Shown: positions 1-8,585 of the stretch, piece after piece
How positions within the stretch are numbered: position 1 is the first letter of the stretch
Layout of the letters: every line of letters begins with the position of its first letter
DNA from: Vermiculatibacterium agrestimuris
GTDB taxonomy: Bacteria; Bacillota; Clostridia; Oscillospirales; Oscillospiraceae
DNA: 64,000 bases
Assembly: GCF_943193085.1 (NCBI RefSeq)
Contig: NZ_CALPCU010000004.1
Location: 1-64,000, forward strand
Reading direction: 5' to 3'
Notes under the pieces: generated by a model
The model's database searches: none
What the model saw: the letters and a program-made list of their open reading frames with translations, nothing else
Told to the model about the DNA's origin: nothing
Program-made: the position numbers and the translations under genes

Positions 1-7
1 CCGCAAC

Positions 8-44
8 CGCCCGCCGGGAACCAGGTCCCCGGGGGGCGTTTTTT
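8..44 (+). terminator. Intrinsic terminator of a gene upstream of the window
   Basis: An 11-bp GC-rich stem with one G-G mismatch (8-18 with 28-38) is followed directly by six T. It reads on the + strand, so it ends a gene that lies outside the window. Confidence 0.75.
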
Positions 45-79
45 CTTCCCCTTTCCGCGCTGCCGCGGCTCTTTTCAAG

Positions 80-3000
80 TTACCACAGGGTACGCAGCAC
101 CTTGGCCACCTCGCCCCGGGTCATAAAGGCCAGGGGCCGCAGGGTGCCGTCCTCATAGCCCCCCACCACCTTCTGACCCACCAGGGTCTTCACGTAGCTC
201 AGGGCCCAATCGGGGATCAGCGCGGCGTCGGTGAATCCGTCCACCTCCGCCTCGGCCCGGCCCTTGCCCTGGGTGCGGCCCAGGATGGTCATAGCCTCGG
301 CGCGGTTGATGGTGGCGTTGGGGTAGGCGTAGAGTCCCGTCTGCTCCAGACTGCCCTTCACGATGTCCTCGGCGTACATGGCCTTCACCGCCGGGACAGC
401 CCACTCTGGGATCTGGGCGGCGTCCACAAAGGGAAGCTCCACATCCTCATACTCGCCCAGGTCAAGGCGCATCCACCGGGCCGCCATAGTGAAAAACTCC
501 GCCCGGGTGATGTTCTCGCCGGGGTTATACCAGGTCTCCTCCCCCACAGGCACGCCGGTGGTGATGCCCTGCTGGTAGAGGTACTTGGCGTAGGGCAGGG
601 CCCAGTGGTCGCTCATGTCCCCGAAGGGGTCGGGGCTGTCTCCCAGCAGCTCCCGGGTGCCCTGGCCCACATTGCCGCTGGCATCCACGGCGGTGACGGT
701 GATCCGGTGGGTGGCCTCCCCGGCCTCCGGCAGGGTGGCCGTGAGGGTACCGGAGGCGGCGTTCCACTGGAAGTCCATCCCCCAGCCGTCATAGGTGAGC
801 TTGATGTTGGCCTTGGAGAGGCCGCGGTCTACGTTGTCGCTGACCGAGGCGGTGAGCTTGCCGCCCTGAACGGTAAGGCTGACGGTGGGGGCGGTAAAGT
901 CCTCCAGAGCCTCGTTGGCGGTGGTGAGCTGATCCAGCCACACCGTGCCCGCGGCCTTCTCGCCGCCGCCATAGATGAGGCGCAGGCCGCTGAGCTTCCG
1001 CGCCCCCTCCGGGATGGGCGTCAGCATGTGCTCCCAGTCTGTGAAGTCCAGCGTGCACACCGGGGCCAGGAGCTCCTCTCCACTGTCATCGGTGAAGGCG
1101 GCAAAGAGCGCACTGCCGGAGCCGTCGCCCTTCACCCACAGGCCCAGGTGGTTCTCCCCGGCGGAGAGGGTCAGCTCGGTGTCCACCCCGGCAGAGCCCG
1201 TGGCGTCCAGGACGTAGTCCAGCCGCAGACTGCGGCGGCCCGTGCGCACCTGGGCCAGATCGGTCTCCAGCGCGGCGGTGACGGTATCGGTGGAGGTAAA
1301 GCGGCTCTCCTCCCCCTCAAAGTCGATAAGCGGCAGGATGTGGCCCGCCACATTCACCGGCAGGACGGCCGTCCGCTCGCCGGCGGTGACCCGCAGCTCG
1401 CCGGAGGCGCTCTTCCCGGCGGCGGTGAAGAGGCCGTCGGCGGTGACGCTTCCCACCTCCGGGTCACATTCCCAGGTATAGCACTCGTCCCGGCTCAGCG
1501 GGGTCAGGCCCCGCCAGAGGGCGGAGGCGGTGAGGGAGATGGTCTCCCCCGGCTCCAGGGAGATGGCGCCCAAAACGCCGCCGGTGGCCTCATTGATGAC
1601 CTGGATGCGGTCGGGGGTGGCCACGGTGGTCACATTGGCCTGACCGGTGAGGGCCCCGGACGTGGCGGTGATCGTGGTGGAGCCCGCCGCTCCGGCGGCG
1701 AAATGACCGTCGGCGGTGAGCACGCCGGGGCCGTCGGCGGTATAGACCGCCTCCCGGGGCGTTCCCTCCATGGCGTACCAGGCGGTGTCCAGATAGGCGG
1801 CGGAAAAGGCGGCGTCCATGCCGGACAGGAGCAGGGCATCGCCAGGGGTGAGCCAGAGGGCCCCCGGCTCCCCGGTGGGCTTGAGCTCGGTGGTGAGGAA
1901 CAGGGCGGTGGAATTTTTCCGCTCCGCGCCGTCAGAGGGGCTGTTGACCACCGTCATGGCGCTCTGGGTGGGGGCGGTGACCCCCAGGGTGGTGGAGCCG
2001 CCCCCGTCCAGGCCCACCGCCTCCACACAGCCCAGCTCCAGAAGGCGCATGGCCACCTGGGTGCAGGTGGCTCCCACGCTCAGGCCGGGCTGCTTGCCGT
2101 CGATGGTATAGAAAATGACCGTGCCGTCCGCCTTCACACCCACTGCGGTGCGGGCGGTGCGCTCGGCGGAGAGGTTGGGGCCCAGCTGGCCGTTGTCCAG
2201 CAGGCGGTACATGGCCCCCAGGGCCTCTGTCGCCTCATTCCAGCGGGCGTCCGCACTGGTGACGTCGATGGTCACCTCGTCCCCCGTCTGGAGGGCCCGG
2301 AGCATGTTGAGGGTGCCCTCGTCGTCCTGGCCGTTCATGGTGAGGACGAAGGAGCCCTCCGGAATGGGATTGGCCCCGGCGGCCTCAGTGACGTAGTCCA
2401 CCACACAATTGACCCGTCCGCCGATGCGCAGCTCCTTGGAGACCGTCAGCACCTGGCCGGAGGGGTTTTCCTCAGCGGGAACCGTCTCTCCCACCCCCTC
2501 CTCCACCGGGTGGAGGATCACGTCTACGCCGGGAGAGGTGTTCTGGGTGCTCTCCCCAAAGTCCTCTGTGAGCAGGGTCAGGCCGCCCCCGTCCACAGAG
2601 CGGATCTGACGCACTTTGTTCACCCCGCCGAAAACAGTGACCGGCATCCCGAAGAGGGTGGCGGTGATCTGAAGGTTTGGCGTGCCTACAAAGGCGGTGC
2701 CGTCGGCGCGAAAGCCCACGGCGGAATGGTAGGATGAGGAGGAGCGCAGGATTCCCCCGGTGACCACCAGCCCCAGGGGCTGACCGGTGGTGAGGACATA
2801 GAAGTCGCCGTTGGAGCCTTCCACCACCCGCTTGCCGGCGGCCTCCAGCTTCTGGGCCATGGCAGTGAGGGTGGCGCGCTGGAGCACATTGTCTCCGTAT
2901 GCCACTGTGGGCGTGACCGCCTCATTGGGAAGGTAGGTCACATACCGCTCCGTGCGCAGGTCGGAATATGTATCGCTCCAGAACCAGCCGGTATGCAGGG

Positions 3001-3133
3001 CCGCGCCCTCCGACAGGGGCCGGCTGGCGGTGTGGAGGTCATGTCCCAGGGCGTCTGAGGCCAGGGCGGCCTGTCCCGTCAAAAGCGACAGGCACACACC
3101 CGCCGCGAAAAGTCTTTTCTTCCAGTGTCTCAT
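80..3133 (-). CDS. Phosphodiester glycosidase domain protein with three SLH repeats, secreted
   Basis: A 1017-residue secreted cell-surface protein. It begins with a signal peptide (MRHWKKRLF, then a hydrophobic stretch ending near ALA). Residues of about 100-420 carry the phosphodiester-glycosidase (NAGPA/DUF2233) fold, seen in the motif GLDGGGSTTLG near residue 374 followed by a conserved NSP...E..NSTALF stretch. In this family the domain removes sugar groups from phosphodiester-linked glycans. The middle is rich in bacterial Ig-like and carbohydrate-binding type beta domains. Residues from about 836 to the end are three SLH repeats that would anchor the protein to secondary wall polymer. 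The start is chosen because AGGAGG lies about 5 bases upstream; longer in-frame extension covers the promoter. The substrate is not known. A role in cleaving wall or exopolysaccharide phosphodiesters is inference. Confidence 0.85.
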   Translation of the reverse strand: MRHWKKRLFAAGVCLSLLTGQAALASDALGHDLHTASRPLSEGAALHTGWFWSDTYSDLRTERYVTYLPNEAVTPTVAYGDNVLQRATLTAMAQKLEAAGKRVVEGSNGDFYVLTTGQPLGLVVTGGILRSSSSYHSAVGFRADGTAFVGTPNLQITATLFGMPVTVFGGVNKVRQIRSVDGGGLTLLTEDFGESTQNTSPGVDVILHPVEEGVGETVPAEENPSGQVLTVSKELRIGGRVNCVVDYVTEAAGANPIPEGSFVLTMNGQDDEGTLNMLRALQTGDEVTIDVTSADARWNEATEALGAMYRLLDNGQLGPNLSAERTARTAVGVKADGTVIFYTIDGKQPGLSVGATCTQVAMRLLELGCVEAVGLDGGGSTTLGVTAPTQSAMTVVNSPSDGAERKNSTALFLTTELKPTGEPGALWLTPGDALLLSGMDAAFSAAYLDTAWYAMEGTPREAVYTADGPGVLTADGHFAAGAAGSTTITATSGALTGQANVTTVATPDRIQVINEATGGVLGAISLEPGETISLTASALWRGLTPLSRDECYTWECDPEVGSVTADGLFTAAGKSASGELRVTAGERTAVLPVNVAGHILPLIDFEGEESRFTSTDTVTAALETDLAQVRTGRRSLRLDYVLDATGSAGVDTELTLSAGENHLGLWVKGDGSGSALFAAFTDDSGEELLAPVCTLDFTDWEHMLTPIPEGARKLSGLRLIYGGGEKAAGTVWLDQLTTANEALEDFTAPTVSLTVQGGKLTASVSDNVDRGLSKANIKLTYDGWGMDFQWNAASGTLTATLPEAGEATHRITVTAVDASGNVGQGTRELLGDSPDPFGDMSDHWALPYAKYLYQQGITTGVPVGEETWYNPGENITRAEFFTMAARWMRLDLGEYEDVELPFVDAAQIPEWAVPAVKAMYAEDIVKGSLEQTGLYAYPNATINRAEAMTILGRTQGKGRAEAEVDGFTDAALIPDWALSYVKTLVGQKVVGGYEDGTLRPLAFMTRGEVAKVLRTLW

Positions 3134-3188
3134 GGTTCCTCCTATCAGCAGAAAGAAAGCGCACCAGGCTTGCCCCGGCACGCTTTCT

Positions 3189-3217
3189 ATCATAGCATAT
3201 TTCCCCGAATGTGTAAA
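3189..3217 (-). promoter_or_regulatory. Sigma-A promoter of the SLH phosphodiester glycosidase gene
   Basis: On the minus strand TTTACA (3217-3212) and TATGAT (3194-3189) are separated by 17 bp. The 5' leader of roughly 50 nt between the promoter and the start contains a GAAAGCG/CGCTTTC stem. The rest of the gap up to hemW shows nothing else clear. Confidence 0.75.
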
Positions 3218-3285
3218 CGGCCGGGGGCCAAATGGGAAATTTTTCACTTCCCCCGCGGGGCTCTCTTCCCGGCCCCGTCCCCGTC

Positions 3286-4491
3286 TTATTTCTCCTTCAA
3301 AAACGTCCCCTCCGCCCGGAGCTTGGGCAGGGTGTTCTCCAGGGTGGCCGCCTCCTGAATGACCATCAGGTCGCCGATGAGCTGGTTGGAGATCAGAAAG
3401 CCCCTGGCCGTCAGGTGCCAGCGGCGATCCCGCTTGGCCGCCCAGCCCTGGCGCTCGTACTCCTCCAGCTTCTGCTCCAGGGGGTCGAAGTTCATGGAGA
3501 ACTCCCGGCGGTACTCCCACTCCTCGATGCCCCGGACGGTGCGCAGGCGCAGCATCAGGTACTCGCCCCCCCGCTCCCGCCGGGGGATGAGTTCCGACTC
3601 GTCAATGACGCTCCCGCCGCCCAGGATGCCGCCCACATACTTGTCCAGATCCCGCACGAAGGAGTAGCGGCGGCCGCCAAAGTCGGAGTGGGCAGCGCTT
3701 CCAAAGCCCAGATAGGGCTTGCCCATCCAATATTTCAGGTTGTGCCGGGACTGGAAGCCTGGCTTGGCGAAATTGGAGATCTCATACTGGGGATAGCCCG
3801 CCGCCTCCAGCCGCTCCACCATCCACAGGTACATGTCGGCCTGAAGGTCGTCGTCAGGGAGGATCTCCCCCCGGGTGACCCGTCCGTCCAGGGCTGTGCC
3901 CGGCTCCACCTTCAGCCCGTAGCAGGACAGATGCTCCGGCTCCAGCGCCAGAGCGGCCTCTACGCTTTTTTGCCAGCTGGCCATGGTCTGGCCGGGCAGG
4001 CCGTAGATCAAGTCCAGGGAGAGGTTTTTGAACCGGGCCCGGCGGGCGTCGGAGACCGCCTGGGTCACCTGGGCAAAGTCGTGGAGCCGGTGGACGGCGT
4101 GGAGCTCTCCATCGCAGGCCGACTGCATCCCCAGGCTCAGCCGGTTCACTCCCGCCCGGCGGATGGCGGACAGGAGCTTTCGGTCGGCGCTTTCGGGGTT
4201 GGCCTCACAGGTGATCTCCGCATCCCGGGTCACCTCAAAGCGGCGCTTCACTTCCTTGATCAGCGCCGTCAGCCGCTTGCCTCCAAAGACGGTGGGGGTG
4301 CCCCCGCCGATATAGACCGTATCCACCTGCCAGCCCTTGGCCAGGGGCGCCGCCTCCCTGATATGGGCGGTAAGGGCCTTCAGATAGCCGTCCATAGCCC
4401 CCTCCCGGTCGGGGAGGGAGTAGAAATCGCAGTAATCGCACTTGGCCTTACAAAAGGGGATGTGGATATAGACGCCCAGTTTTTCACCCAT
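3286..4491 (-). CDS. hemW: HemW-like radical SAM heme chaperone
   Basis: A 401-residue radical SAM protein. The cluster motif is C14-x3-C18-x2-C21 in YIHIPFCKAKCDYC, followed by the GGGTPT SAM-binding segment. There is no fourth cysteine directly after the motif, which separates HemW from true HemN coproporphyrinogen dehydrogenase (CxxxCxxCxC). HemW binds heme and delivers it to membrane targets. Length matches the family (about 380). The ATG at 4491 has a GAGGTG site a few bases upstream. It is transcribed alone, divergent from the cysteine desulfidase gene. Confidence 0.9.
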   Translation of the reverse strand: MGEKLGVYIHIPFCKAKCDYCDFYSLPDREGAMDGYLKALTAHIREAAPLAKGWQVDTVYIGGGTPTVFGGKRLTALIKEVKRRFEVTRDAEITCEANPESADRKLLSAIRRAGVNRLSLGMQSACDGELHAVHRLHDFAQVTQAVSDARRARFKNLSLDLIYGLPGQTMASWQKSVEAALALEPEHLSCYGLKVEPGTALDGRVTRGEILPDDDLQADMYLWMVERLEAAGYPQYEISNFAKPGFQSRHNLKYWMGKPYLGFGSAAHSDFGGRRYSFVRDLDKYVGGILGGGSVIDESELIPRRERGGEYLMLRLRTVRGIEEWEYRREFSMNFDPLEQKLEEYERQGWAAKRDRRWHLTARGFLISNQLIGDLMVIQEAATLENTLPKLRAEGTFLKEK

Positions 4492-4533
4492 GGAACAGCA
4501 CCTCGCCCATCACAGTGAACTTTTCCTGCTCAC

Positions 4534-4561
4534 ATTATACTCTATTTCTCTCCATTTGCAA
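4534..4561 (-). promoter_or_regulatory. Promoter of hemW
   Basis: Minus-strand TTGCAA (4561-4556), 16-bp spacer, TATAAT (4539-4534). It lies about 45 bp upstream of the hemW start. Confidence 0.7.
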
Positions 4562-4640
4562 AGTTCCTTTTCTATCCCGCTCCCTTCGCATGTGCAATAT
4601 GTATAATTTTTTCGCATAATTTTGGACATTTATTGTAATC

Positions 4641-4669
4641 TTGACAGCACTTTCTCTGCGTGTTACAAT
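4641..4669 (+). promoter_or_regulatory. Strong sigma-A promoter of the cysteine desulfidase operon
   Basis: TTGACA (4641-4646), 17-bp spacer, TACAAT (4664-4669). The predicted leader is about 80 nt. This placement excludes upstream in-frame starts for the following gene. Confidence 0.85.
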
Positions 4670-4754
4670 GTTTTATGCCGAATATGTTTCGGTCGGCGGT
4701 GCGTTTTGTTGTGTGGCGCAAAACCGCCAGATCAATGAGAAAGGAGGGAAAAGT

Positions 4755-6050
4755 ATGGAAAGAACCGATCCCAGATACCACAACTTTGTCCAGATCCTCC
4801 ATGAGGAGCTGATCCCCGCCATGGGCTGTACCGAGCCTATCTCGCTGGCCTATGGCGCCGCCAAGGCCCGGGAGGTGCTGGGCAAAGAGCCGGAAAAGGT
4901 GCTGGTGGAAGCCAGCGGCAATATCATCAAGAACGTCAAAAGCGTGGTGGTGCCCAACACCGGTGGACTCAAGGGCATTGAGGCCGCCGCGGCCGCGGGC
5001 ATTGTCGCCGGACGCTCTGAAAAAGTCCTTGAGGTCATTGCCGAGGTCTCCGACGAGCAGAAAAAGGCCATCCGCGCCTACATGGACACCCATGAGATCA
5101 AGGTGCGTCCCGCCGAGGGCGATGTGGTATTCGACATCATCCTCACCATGACCGCCGGCAGCGACAGCGTCAAGCTGCGTATCAGCGACTACCACACCAA
5201 CATCGTCCTCATTGAGAAGAACGGTGTGGTGCTCCAGTCCGCCGGAGAGACCACCGTCGCCGGAGACGCCCAGGGCCTTACCGACCACGGCTGTCTGTCG
5301 GTGGAGGCCATCGTGGACTTCATCGAGACCATGGATGTGGAAGACGTCCGTGAGATGGTGGAGCGTCAGATCGAGTACAACTACGCCATTGCCCAGGAGG
5401 GCATGACCCACGACTACGGCGCCAATGTGGGCAAAGTGCTGAAGAAGAACTATGGCGAGGACGTGAAGTTCCGCGCCCGGTACATGGCCGCCGCGGGCTC
5501 TGACGCCCGGATGAACGGCTGTGAGATGCCGGTTATCATCGTCTCCGGCAGCGGCAACCAGGGCATTACCGCCTCAGTTCCTGTCATCGAGTACGCCAAG
5601 GAGCTGAAGGTCTCCCAGGAGAAGATGCTCCGGGCCGTCACCCTCAGCGACCTGCTGGCTGTGCACATGAAGACGGGCATCGGCCGGCTGAGCGCCTACT
5701 GCGGCGCAGTCTGCGCCGGGTGCGCCGCCGGCGCGGCCATCGCCTGGCTCAACGGCGGCGGCCTGCGGGAGATCTCTCACACCCTGGTCAATGCCCTGGC
5801 CACCATCTCCGGCATGGTCTGCGACGGGGCCAAGGCCTCCTGCGCGGCCAAGATCGCCGCCTCGGTGGACGCCGGCATCATGGGCTGGCAGATGATCCTG
5901 GACGGTCAGCAGTTCTACGGCGGCGACGGCATCGTCACCAAGGGTGTGGAGAACACCATTGACAACGTGGGCCGTTTGGGCCGTGTGGGCATGCGGGAGA
6001 CCGACCAGGAGATCCTGCGCATCATGACCGGCCAGCCCGATCCCCAGTGA
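4755..6050 (+). CDS. L-cysteine desulfidase / UPF0597 (serine dehydratase alpha-like) family protein
   Basis: A 431-residue cytoplasmic protein of the UPF0597 / CyuA family, which breaks L-cysteine down to pyruvate, ammonia and sulfide using a [4Fe-4S] cluster. The signatures are AMGCTEPISLAYG with Cys25 at the N-terminus, and cysteine-rich glycine segments (YCGAVCAGCAAG, VCDGAKASCAAK) that supply cluster ligands. The ATG at 4755 follows AAGGAGGG by about 8 bases. It is followed 173 bp later by a dicarboxylate/amino-acid:cation symporter, and in enterobacteria the homologue is likewise paired with a transporter, so uptake and breakdown of cysteine or serine is the likely joint job. L-serine as substrate cannot be excluded. 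Confidence 0.85.
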   Translation: MERTDPRYHNFVQILHEELIPAMGCTEPISLAYGAAKAREVLGKEPEKVLVEASGNIIKNVKSVVVPNTGGLKGIEAAAAAGIVAGRSEKVLEVIAEVSDEQKKAIRAYMDTHEIKVRPAEGDVVFDIILTMTAGSDSVKLRISDYHTNIVLIEKNGVVLQSAGETTVAGDAQGLTDHGCLSVEAIVDFIETMDVEDVREMVERQIEYNYAIAQEGMTHDYGANVGKVLKKNYGEDVKFRARYMAAAGSDARMNGCEMPVIIVSGSGNQGITASVPVIEYAKELKVSQEKMLRAVTLSDLLAVHMKTGIGRLSAYCGAVCAGCAAGAAIAWLNGGGLREISHTLVNALATISGMVCDGAKASCAAKIAASVDAGIMGWQMILDGQQFYGGDGIVTKGVENTIDNVGRLGRVGMRETDQEILRIMTGQPDPQ

Positions 6051-6070
6051 GACTCTTTCCCCTGCACGGA

Positions 6071-6168
6071 CGCTGAAAGTCGGATTTCAGCGCCCATACG
6101 CATGGGACAGCTTTGCCCCACGTATGCTGGGGAAGAGATCCTTTCCCCCGCGGCAGGAGCGCCGCGGG
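6071..6168 (+). other. Hairpin cluster between desulfidase and symporter genes
   Basis: Three perfect or near-perfect stems follow each other in the 173-bp intergenic stretch: 6071-6078 with 6085-6092, CCCATACG at 6093-6100 with CGTATG at 6121-6126, and CCCGCGGC at 6147-6154 with 6161-6168. None has a strong T-run, so mRNA processing or attenuation is more likely than full termination. Confidence 0.5.
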
Positions 6169-6180
6169 TCATTTAACATC

Positions 6181-6200
6181 TGGATCCAACTGGATCCAAC
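6181..6200 (+). repeat. Tandem duplication of a 10-mer
   Basis: TGGATCCAAC occurs twice without a gap just upstream of the symporter ribosome-binding site. It looks like a local slippage duplication. Confidence 0.7.
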
Positions 6201-6223
6201 ATTCGACGGGAGGAAAATTTTTT

Positions 6224-7420
6224 ATGGCTACTGAGAAGAAAGGCATGAGTCTGCCTCTAAAGCTCCTCATCGGCATCGTAGTCGGCATCCTTCTGGGTCT
6301 GTTTCTGCCTGAGCGCGTCATGACCATTGTGGTCACCCTGAAGTACGTGCTCAACCAGCTCATTATGTTCTGTGTGCCCCTGATCGTCATCGGCTTCATC
6401 GCCCCCTCCATCACCAAGATGGGCTCCAACGCCACCCGGATGCTGGTGGTGGCCATTATTGTGGCCTACGTCAGCACAGTCCTGGCCACGCTTATGAGCA
6501 TGGTGGCCGGCTACATCCTGGTGCCCCATCTGCCCATCGCCTCCACCATGGAGGGGCTGAAGGAGCTGCCCGGCGTGGCCTTCCAGCTGGACATTCCCCA
6601 GATCATGCCCGTGATGAGCGCCCTGGTCTTCTCCGTCCTCATCGGCCTGGCCGCCGTATGGACGAAGGCCAAGACCATCACCGCGGTGCTCCAGGAGTTC
6701 CAGAACATCGTGCTGAGCGTGGTGAAGAAGATCGTTATTCCCATCCTGCCCTTCTTCATCGCCCTGACCTTCTGCGGCCTGAGCTACGACGGCACCATCA
6801 CCAAGCAGTTCCCCGCCTTCCTGCTGGCCATCGTCATCGTCATGGCGGGCCACTACATCTGGATGGCTGTCCTCTACGGCTTCGCCGGCGCCTACTCCGG
6901 CCGGAACGCCATTGAGGTCGTCAAGCATTACGGGCCCGCCTACCTGACGGCTGTGGGCACCATGTCCTCCGCCGCCACCCTGGCTGTGGCCCTGGACTGC
7001 GCCCGGAAGAGCTCGGTTCTGCGCTCCGACATGGTGGAGTTCGGCATCCCCCTGTTTGCCAACATCCACCTGTGCGGCTCCGCCCTCACGGAGACCTTCT
7101 TCGTGATGATCGTCTCCAAGGTGCTCTACGGCCAGCTTCCCAATCCGGGCAGCATGATCCTGTTCATTCTGCTGCTGGGCATCTTCGCCATCGGCGCCCC
7201 CGGCGTCCCCGGCGGCACGGTGATGGCCTCCCTGGGCCTCATCACCGGCGTGCTGGGCTTCGACGGCGACGGCACCGCCCTGATGCTGGCCATCTTCGCC
7301 CTGCAGGACAGCTTCGGCACCGCCTGCAACGTCACTGGCGACGGCGCCCTGACCCTGATCCTCACCGGCTATGCCGAGAAACACGCTGTGAAGGAGCAGG
7401 CCATTTCTGTGGAGCTCTGA
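6224..7420 (+). CDS. Dicarboxylate/amino acid:cation symporter (DAACS family)
   Basis: A 398-residue polytopic membrane protein. The first hydrophobic segments (PLKLLIGIVVGILLGLFLP, then a second after VLNQLIMFCVPLIVIGF) and the later glycine/proline-rich GAPGVPGG and serine-containing TMSSAATLAVAL hairpin are typical of GltP/SstT-type sodium- or proton-coupled symporters of acidic or small neutral amino acids. The ATG at 6224 is preceded by GGGAGG. It sits in one unit with the cysteine desulfidase, so uptake of cysteine, serine or threonine is a reasonable inference. The unit ends in a strong terminator 30 bp downstream. Confidence 0.85.
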   Translation: MATEKKGMSLPLKLLIGIVVGILLGLFLPERVMTIVVTLKYVLNQLIMFCVPLIVIGFIAPSITKMGSNATRMLVVAIIVAYVSTVLATLMSMVAGYILVPHLPIASTMEGLKELPGVAFQLDIPQIMPVMSALVFSVLIGLAAVWTKAKTITAVLQEFQNIVLSVVKKIVIPILPFFIALTFCGLSYDGTITKQFPAFLLAIVIVMAGHYIWMAVLYGFAGAYSGRNAIEVVKHYGPAYLTAVGTMSSAATLAVALDCARKSSVLRSDMVEFGIPLFANIHLCGSALTETFFVMIVSKVLYGQLPNPGSMILFILLLGIFAIGAPGVPGGTVMASLGLITGVLGFDGDGTALMLAIFALQDSFGTACNVTGDGALTLILTGYAEKHAVKEQAISVEL

Positions 7421-7450
7421 TTTTCTCAGTTTATACACAACCACCGCAAA

Positions 7451-7485
7451 GCCGCCCGGCGATTCTTCGCCGGGCGGCTGTTTTA
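7451..7485 (+). terminator. Intrinsic terminator after the symporter
   Basis: A perfect 12-bp GC-rich stem (7451-7462 with 7467-7478), loop TTCT, followed by TGTTTTATT. Confidence 0.9.
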
Positions 7486-7514
7486 TTGACTTCCCCGCCC
7501 AACTGTGGTAAATA
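7486..7514 (+). promoter_or_regulatory. Promoter of the RluA-family gene
   Basis: TTGACT (7486-7491), 17-bp spacer, TAAATA (7509-7514), placed immediately after the preceding terminator. Confidence 0.65.
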
Positions 7515-7549
7515 TGAGGAAACCCCCAAAAGAAAGGCAGGCGTCCCCC

Positions 7550-8434
7550 ATGCGGTATCTGGAATTTCCCGTCACACCGGAAGAGGAAGGCAAACGGGTG
7601 GACGCCATTCTGCGGCGGCACGGGCTGTCCACCTCCGCCGTCCGCCGCGCCAAGCGCCGGGAGCACGGGCTTTTGGTGGATGGGGAGGACATCTACACCA
7701 GCTATCTCGTCCATCCCGGCCAGGTGGTGGCCATCCTGGCGGACGACAAAGCCCCCTCCGGCATCACCCCCAACGACGGGCCTGTGGAGATCCTCTATGA
7801 GGACGATGACCTGCTGGTGGTGGACAAACCGGCCGGTCTGGCGGTGCACCCTTGCGCCGGCAGCTGGGAGGATTCTCTGGGCGCCCGGCTGGTACACTAT
7901 TATCAAACCATCGGCCTGGCCGCCGATTTCCACCCAGTCCACCGGCTGGACAAGGGTACCTCGGGGCTCATGGTGGTGGCCAAGCACCCTGCCGCCCAGC
8001 ACGCCCTCACCGCCCAGCTCCACTCCGGAAGCTTTCTGCGGGAGTATCTGGCGGTGTGCGAGGGCTGCCCCTCCCCCCTCTCAGGGGTCATCGACGCTCC
8101 CCTGGGCCGGACTGACGACTCCTACATCCGCCAGCAGGTACGCCCCGACGGGAAGCGCGCCCGGACTCACTACGCGGTGGCAGATCGGGGCGCGCGGTTC
8201 TCCCTGGTGCGGCTGGTGCTGGAGACCGGCCGCACCCACCAGATCCGGGTCCACATGGCCTATGTGGGCCATCCCCTGGCCGGAGATTTCCTTTACGGCA
8301 CCGAGGACGCCGACCTGATCCCCCGCCCCGCCCTCCACTCCGCTCAGCTTGAATTATGTCAACCATTCACCGGAGAAAAGCTGTCCTTCGCCTCTCCCCT
8401 CCCCACCGACATGGCCCGGCTCATGACTTTGTGA
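7550..8434 (+). CDS. RluA family pseudouridine synthase
   Basis: A 294-residue RNA pseudouridine synthase. An S4 RNA-binding domain occupies about residues 12-65 and the catalytic domain follows. The active-site motif is VHRLDKGTSGLMVVAK with the catalytic aspartate in HRLD. It converts specific uridines in rRNA or tRNA; the exact target (RluD-like 23S or other) cannot be told from sequence alone. The ATG at 7550 is preferred over two in-frame ATGs at 7505 and 7514 because those overlap the promoter -10 region. Confidence 0.88.
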   Translation: MRYLEFPVTPEEEGKRVDAILRRHGLSTSAVRRAKRREHGLLVDGEDIYTSYLVHPGQVVAILADDKAPSGITPNDGPVEILYEDDDLLVVDKPAGLAVHPCAGSWEDSLGARLVHYYQTIGLAADFHPVHRLDKGTSGLMVVAKHPAAQHALTAQLHSGSFLREYLAVCEGCPSPLSGVIDAPLGRTDDSYIRQQVRPDGKRARTHYAVADRGARFSLVRLVLETGRTHQIRVHMAYVGHPLAGDFLYGTEDADLIPRPALHSAQLELCQPFTGEKLSFASPLPTDMARLMTL

Positions 8435-8509
8435 GCCGGGTCAAATTTTACTTTTTCCGCTACCGCTTCCCGCCGTAGGGAAAACCCATTTCCCCGCCCT
8501 TGCGCCATA

Positions 8510-8538
8510 TTGACAAATTCCATAAAAGAAGGTAAATT
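8510..8538 (+). promoter_or_regulatory. Promoter of the SLH 5'-nucleotidase-like gene
   Basis: TTGACA (8510-8515), 17-bp spacer, TAAATT (8533-8538). The leader is about 40 nt and contains AAAGGGG before the GTG start. Confidence 0.75.
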
Positions 8539-8585
8539 TAACTTAGCTGCGACTGCCAAAAATTTTTACAAAGGGGAAATGTAAT

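Noticed and set aside
605..2737. Long + strand frame of 710 codons opposite the SLH glycosidase gene
   Set aside because: It is a shadow of the GC-biased codons of the minus-strand gene: no SD, low-complexity Gly/His/Arg-rich translation, no recognisable domain. The minus-strand gene has signal peptide and SLH motifs.
3286..4491. Oxygen-independent coproporphyrinogen III oxidase HemN
   Set aside because: The fourth cysteine of the HemN CxxxCxxCxC motif is missing, so HemW is the better call.
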